Shown piece by piece: positions 61,101 through 64,000 of a stretch of 64,000 nucleotides of DNA; the stretch's first letter is position 1, and every line of letters begins with the position of its first letter. Origin of the DNA: Neospora caninum Liverpool (lineage: Eukaryota; Apicomplexa; Conoidasida; Eucoccidiorida; Sarcocystidae); NCBI RefSeq assembly GCF_000208865.1, contig NC_018398.1:4110812-4174811 (forward strand), written 5' to 3'. Below the pieces are notes generated by a model. That model worked only from the letters and a program-made list of their open reading frames with translations. It was not told the origin of the DNA and did no database searches. The translations under genes were made by a program, and so were the position numbers.

Positions 61101-64000
61101 AGAGTGAACAACACGGAGGCGACGACAGAGAGAAGGATGAACGTGCAGGAAAAAACAACACCCGGACGAAAGGGCCAAGAACGAAAGAGAAGGACGAGAC
61201 GAAGGCGGAGAAGGCTGTCCCAGAAGAGAGAATCTACCGCGCGGAAGGGCAACGCCAATGCGCAAGGGATGTTCCTTTACAACAACGGAGGGGCGCCGCT
61301 TACCTGAAGAAGGTGGATTTTCTGGAAGTGTGACGCCGGCGTCAGGCGTCTGTTCGAAACGACGCGGCCAACGATATCTGTGCCCCGCTTCATTTGGTCT
61401 TGCGCCGTCTCAGAGATGCGCTTCTCATCAATTTCCTTCATCAACGGAGACGCGAAAAGTGCTGCTTCCCTCTGTCCATCCTGAGCGGTCGTGTGTCTCG
61501 GTGGACTTGCCGCTGCTTTCGCTTCCAGGAGCGGAGCCTGTTCGTCTGTGCCCAGTCTCGCGTCCGCTGTCTGCTCTGGCAAGACGCGCACGCTGTAAAG
61601 ACAAGGCGGAAGGCGCTGGTCTTCTGTGGGCGACGCGGGAGAAGATGGAGACGAAGCAGTCGACGGGCAATAGAGAGACAGAAGGGACGGGAGAAGGCCG
61701 GCAATCCACGGGTCAAATTCGCCTTCGTAGCCAAAGTCGTGTTGATCATCTCCTAAACCAATTCTGAGACGCATGCATGCCAGAGAAAAAAACCAAAAGC
61801 GGTGCCCGTGCCGCCGAAAAACGTCTTCGCACACGCAAATAGAAGCAGCTGCATACATACATGGACCAACCGGCGTACGTGCATCAAAGCAGAGAAGATT
61901 CAGTATGCGTCGAATCAATATTTCGATGAAACAGACATGCTTCTGATTGTGTGCATACGTGCATAATTGTAGCTGCGTGTTGATATGCGTATGTACATCT
62001 CGAAACAAGCGCGCATGCAGTTGCACGGGCATGCGCATGCAATGAAAAAATATGGAGGTCTACGCTGGTGAAAACAGGTCGGCGGCAGGTGTGGGGGGGA
62101 TGCATACACGCTGTCGCGAAGAGACCTCGCGAGAGGAGGCGAAGGCCGACGAAACGCACGAACCTGTAGAATTCCTGTGCACCGAGTTGTTTCAGTCGCA
62201 TTTGCAGCTTGCGCGCTGCAAAGTTGAATTGTCTGTACAGCCGATCGCCCAGGCCGAAGATCGCGAACCTGAAAGGAACAAACGATCGCTTACACAGAAC
62301 ACCAATGAAGGCACACGACAATCGCGGTCTCGCGCACACATCTGTCGCACTCTTTTAAACAGAGTTTATCATCTTTTGCCGGCAAACAAATCAGTTCTCT
62401 TCGACATCTTCTGCGAGAAACAAGGAGAACCACAGCAACACCTGAAAAAGAAGACGAGGGCAAGAACGAGAGTGAGGCAAATTCTGCATATGGCACTCAT
62501 ATATGTACCTACCTGTGTCCATATGAATATATATATATATATATATATATTTAAACGTGCACGCATATATAAGCATATCCATATCTATATAGTTATATAG
62601 ATATACATACGCTTAAAAGTATATGCATATAGGTATGAAAGTAGACACTAGTACGCTTGTATGTACCGGAATGTGCAGGCATATTTTTGTTTCCATCTGC
62701 AAGCATTCAGCCGCCCTCTCTCGGCAGCCCCGTATCCTGAACAGCCTGACTCTCTGCGCTATAACCACGTTGGAACGCCTTACATCTCCGTGCTTCGCTG
62801 CATCTGGATATCATTTATGCATGCATCGACACTAAACATGTATACAGAGAGACAAAATATGAGAGATGTGTAGATACATATTGCTACACATGCCTATAAA
62901 TGTTTATCTTGCGTTGCGAGAAGTATCTTTGTTTTCCCACTTGAGATTCGTGAGGAGGTTTGGTGGAAGAGAGGCGCGAAGCAGCAGCCGCCAGAATTTC
63001 TGCGCATTTTCGGGCATTTCGCCGTAGCCTGCAGAAACGAGGAAAAGAAAGCGAGAGGAGGCACAGAACGGCTTCCAGCTGTCTCCTCGCACATACACGC
63101 TGCTTACCAAAAGCAGGAAACTTTCATGGAAACCATTCTTCAATCTCCCATATATGTATAGATGAATGCATGCATATATACAAACATATCAATATATATA
63201 TACATATATATGAATGTATATAAATGCATCTACATGCAAACACTCATATACACACACGTCAATACTGTACACACAGACGTAAACATATATACGCATATAT
63301 ATATATATATATGCACATTTACAAAGATAAACAAGACGAGTCACACCAGGAAAGAATCGCAGACTTCTTTCTGACTTCTTGTGCACACGCAATTCGATCT
63401 CTGCACATACATATGTGTGTATATACATGTATATATACATGTGCATGCATATATACGTCTGGATGTTTATGTGTTGAGGTCTTGTCTTTTCACCTGTAGT
63501 TGCGACGACAAATACCACGACGGCATCTTCTCGTTCGCCGTGCGCGAGGTTCTCTGTGGGCGCTGTCCGCGTTTTTGGCGAGAGGGGCGAGGCGGCGGCC
63601 AGGCGACGAAAGGCGGGAAGAAGAAGAAGATCCTCGGCACTGACAACTGCCGGCGGAGGGAGAGAAGGCGAGGAAGAAGACACTTTTTTTTCGTTTTCCT
63701 TTTGCCAAAGAAGAAGCATCTCTCGCCCGAGATCGCGCGCCGCCTCTGCTGCAGTGCCAGTTTGACTCGCAAATGCCACATACAGCGGTACGGAGGAAGA
63801 AGGAAAAGAGGAAGAAGAGGAAGGAGGCCATGGAGAAGAAGAAAAAGAAGAGGAAGAAGAGGAAGAAAAGGAAGGAGGCGATGGAGAAGAGGAAGAAGAG
63901 GAAGAAGAGGAAAGAGACGATGGAGAAGAAGAGGGGGAGGAGGAAGGAGGCGGAGGCGATGGAGAAGAAGAGGACGAAGAGGAGGAAGAGGAAGGAGGCG
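58148..64000 (-). CDS. NDOR1: NADPH-dependent diflavin reductase NDOR1/Tah18 (5' end beyond window)
   Basis: Passes electrons from NADPH through FAD and FMN to anamorsin/Dre2 in cytosolic Fe-S cluster assembly. Exons: from beyond 64000 to 63494, 62941-63028, 62164-62268, 61304-61763, 60481-60972, 59467-60060, 58760-59260, 58148-58339, all in phase. Flavodoxin domain: FASQTGTAAEAARDLGREM, VVFVVATTGYGEMPENAQKF, FAIFGLGDRLYRQFNFAARK, GLGDDQHDFGYEGEFDPW. Then VVSNRRLTPASHFQ, the FAD domain (RRKYSIANF) and NADPH domain (SPGTGVAP), ending YFCDTWG with the family's near-terminal Trp. The LGDDQH and SNQR/SNRR-T blocks separate it from cytochrome P450 reductase. It is far longer than the roughly 600 residues of human NDOR1 owing to insertions and to a Ser/Pro low-complexity N-terminal extension that is open to the window edge. 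The start codon is not in view. Confidence 0.93.
62527..62550. repeat. (AT)12 microsatellite
   Basis: AT run in the NDOR1 intron between 62268 and 62941, followed by an AT-rich stretch with several TATA-like steps. Confidence 0.95.
63295..63312. repeat. (AT)9 microsatellite
   Basis: AT run followed by GCAC in the NDOR1 intron between 63028 and 63494; the whole intron is rich in ATAC/ATAT steps. Confidence 0.95.
63785..64000. repeat. Purine-rich repeat encoding Ser/Pro tract
   Basis: Imperfect repeats of GAAGAGGAAGAAGAGGAAGG and GGAGGCGATGGAGAAG on the plus strand. On the minus strand, in the NDOR1 frame, it reads as a Ser-rich, Pro-containing tract leading into VPLYVAFASQTG. It reaches the window edge. 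Confidence 0.85.

Overview
The window looks like nuclear DNA of a tissue-cyst-forming coccidian, Toxoplasma gondii or a close relative such as Hammondia or Neospora. The evidence is GC-rich intergenic DNA, genes split into many GT-AG exons, introns carrying (AT)n microsatellites flanked by TGCATG, and long acidic, Ser-rich or Arg/Glu-rich insertions in otherwise conserved proteins. Species assignment is inference; no search was run. Exon borders were read by eye from splice sites, reading phase and known family sequence.

Layout, left to right. 0.6-2.3 kb (-): calmodulin, three exons, complete. 4.8-6.6 kb (+): ribosomal protein eL33 (RPL35A), three exons, complete. 10.6-21.1 kb (-): a very large CDK9/CDK12-class cyclin-dependent kinase with a catalytic domain interrupted by insertions and an Arg/Glu/Ser-rich tail of about 900 residues. 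25.3-29.8 kb (+): a P5/PDIA6-type protein disulfide isomerase, nine exons, ending KDEL. 31.3-40.3 kb (-): a Kintoun (DNAAF2) dynein-arm assembly factor built from many short exons. 43.8-46.6 kb (+): a membrane-anchored protein with the second half of an alpha/beta hydrolase fold and no serine at the nucleophile elbow. 49.2-52.4 kb (-): a TMEM231-like ciliary transition-zone protein. 54.1-57.3 kb (+): ER membrane protein complex subunit 8/9, six exons. 58.1-64.0 kb (-): the diflavin reductase NDOR1/Tah18, running off the right edge.

Four genes are housekeeping: translation (eL33), ER oxidative folding (PDI), ER membrane protein insertion (EMC8) and electron supply for cytosolic Fe-S assembly (NDOR1). 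Calmodulin and the CDK are regulatory. Kintoun and TMEM231 are flagellum genes; in a coccidian the only flagellated stage is the microgamete. Both lie in a 38-53 kb block that appears less GC-rich than the 9-30 kb block and contains several candidate exons I could not assemble into genes.

The points most worth following up are the Kintoun and TMEM231 identifications, the apparently catalytically dead membrane-bound hydrolase between them, and the insertions and tail of the CDK. I did not find a wholly new multi-gene system.
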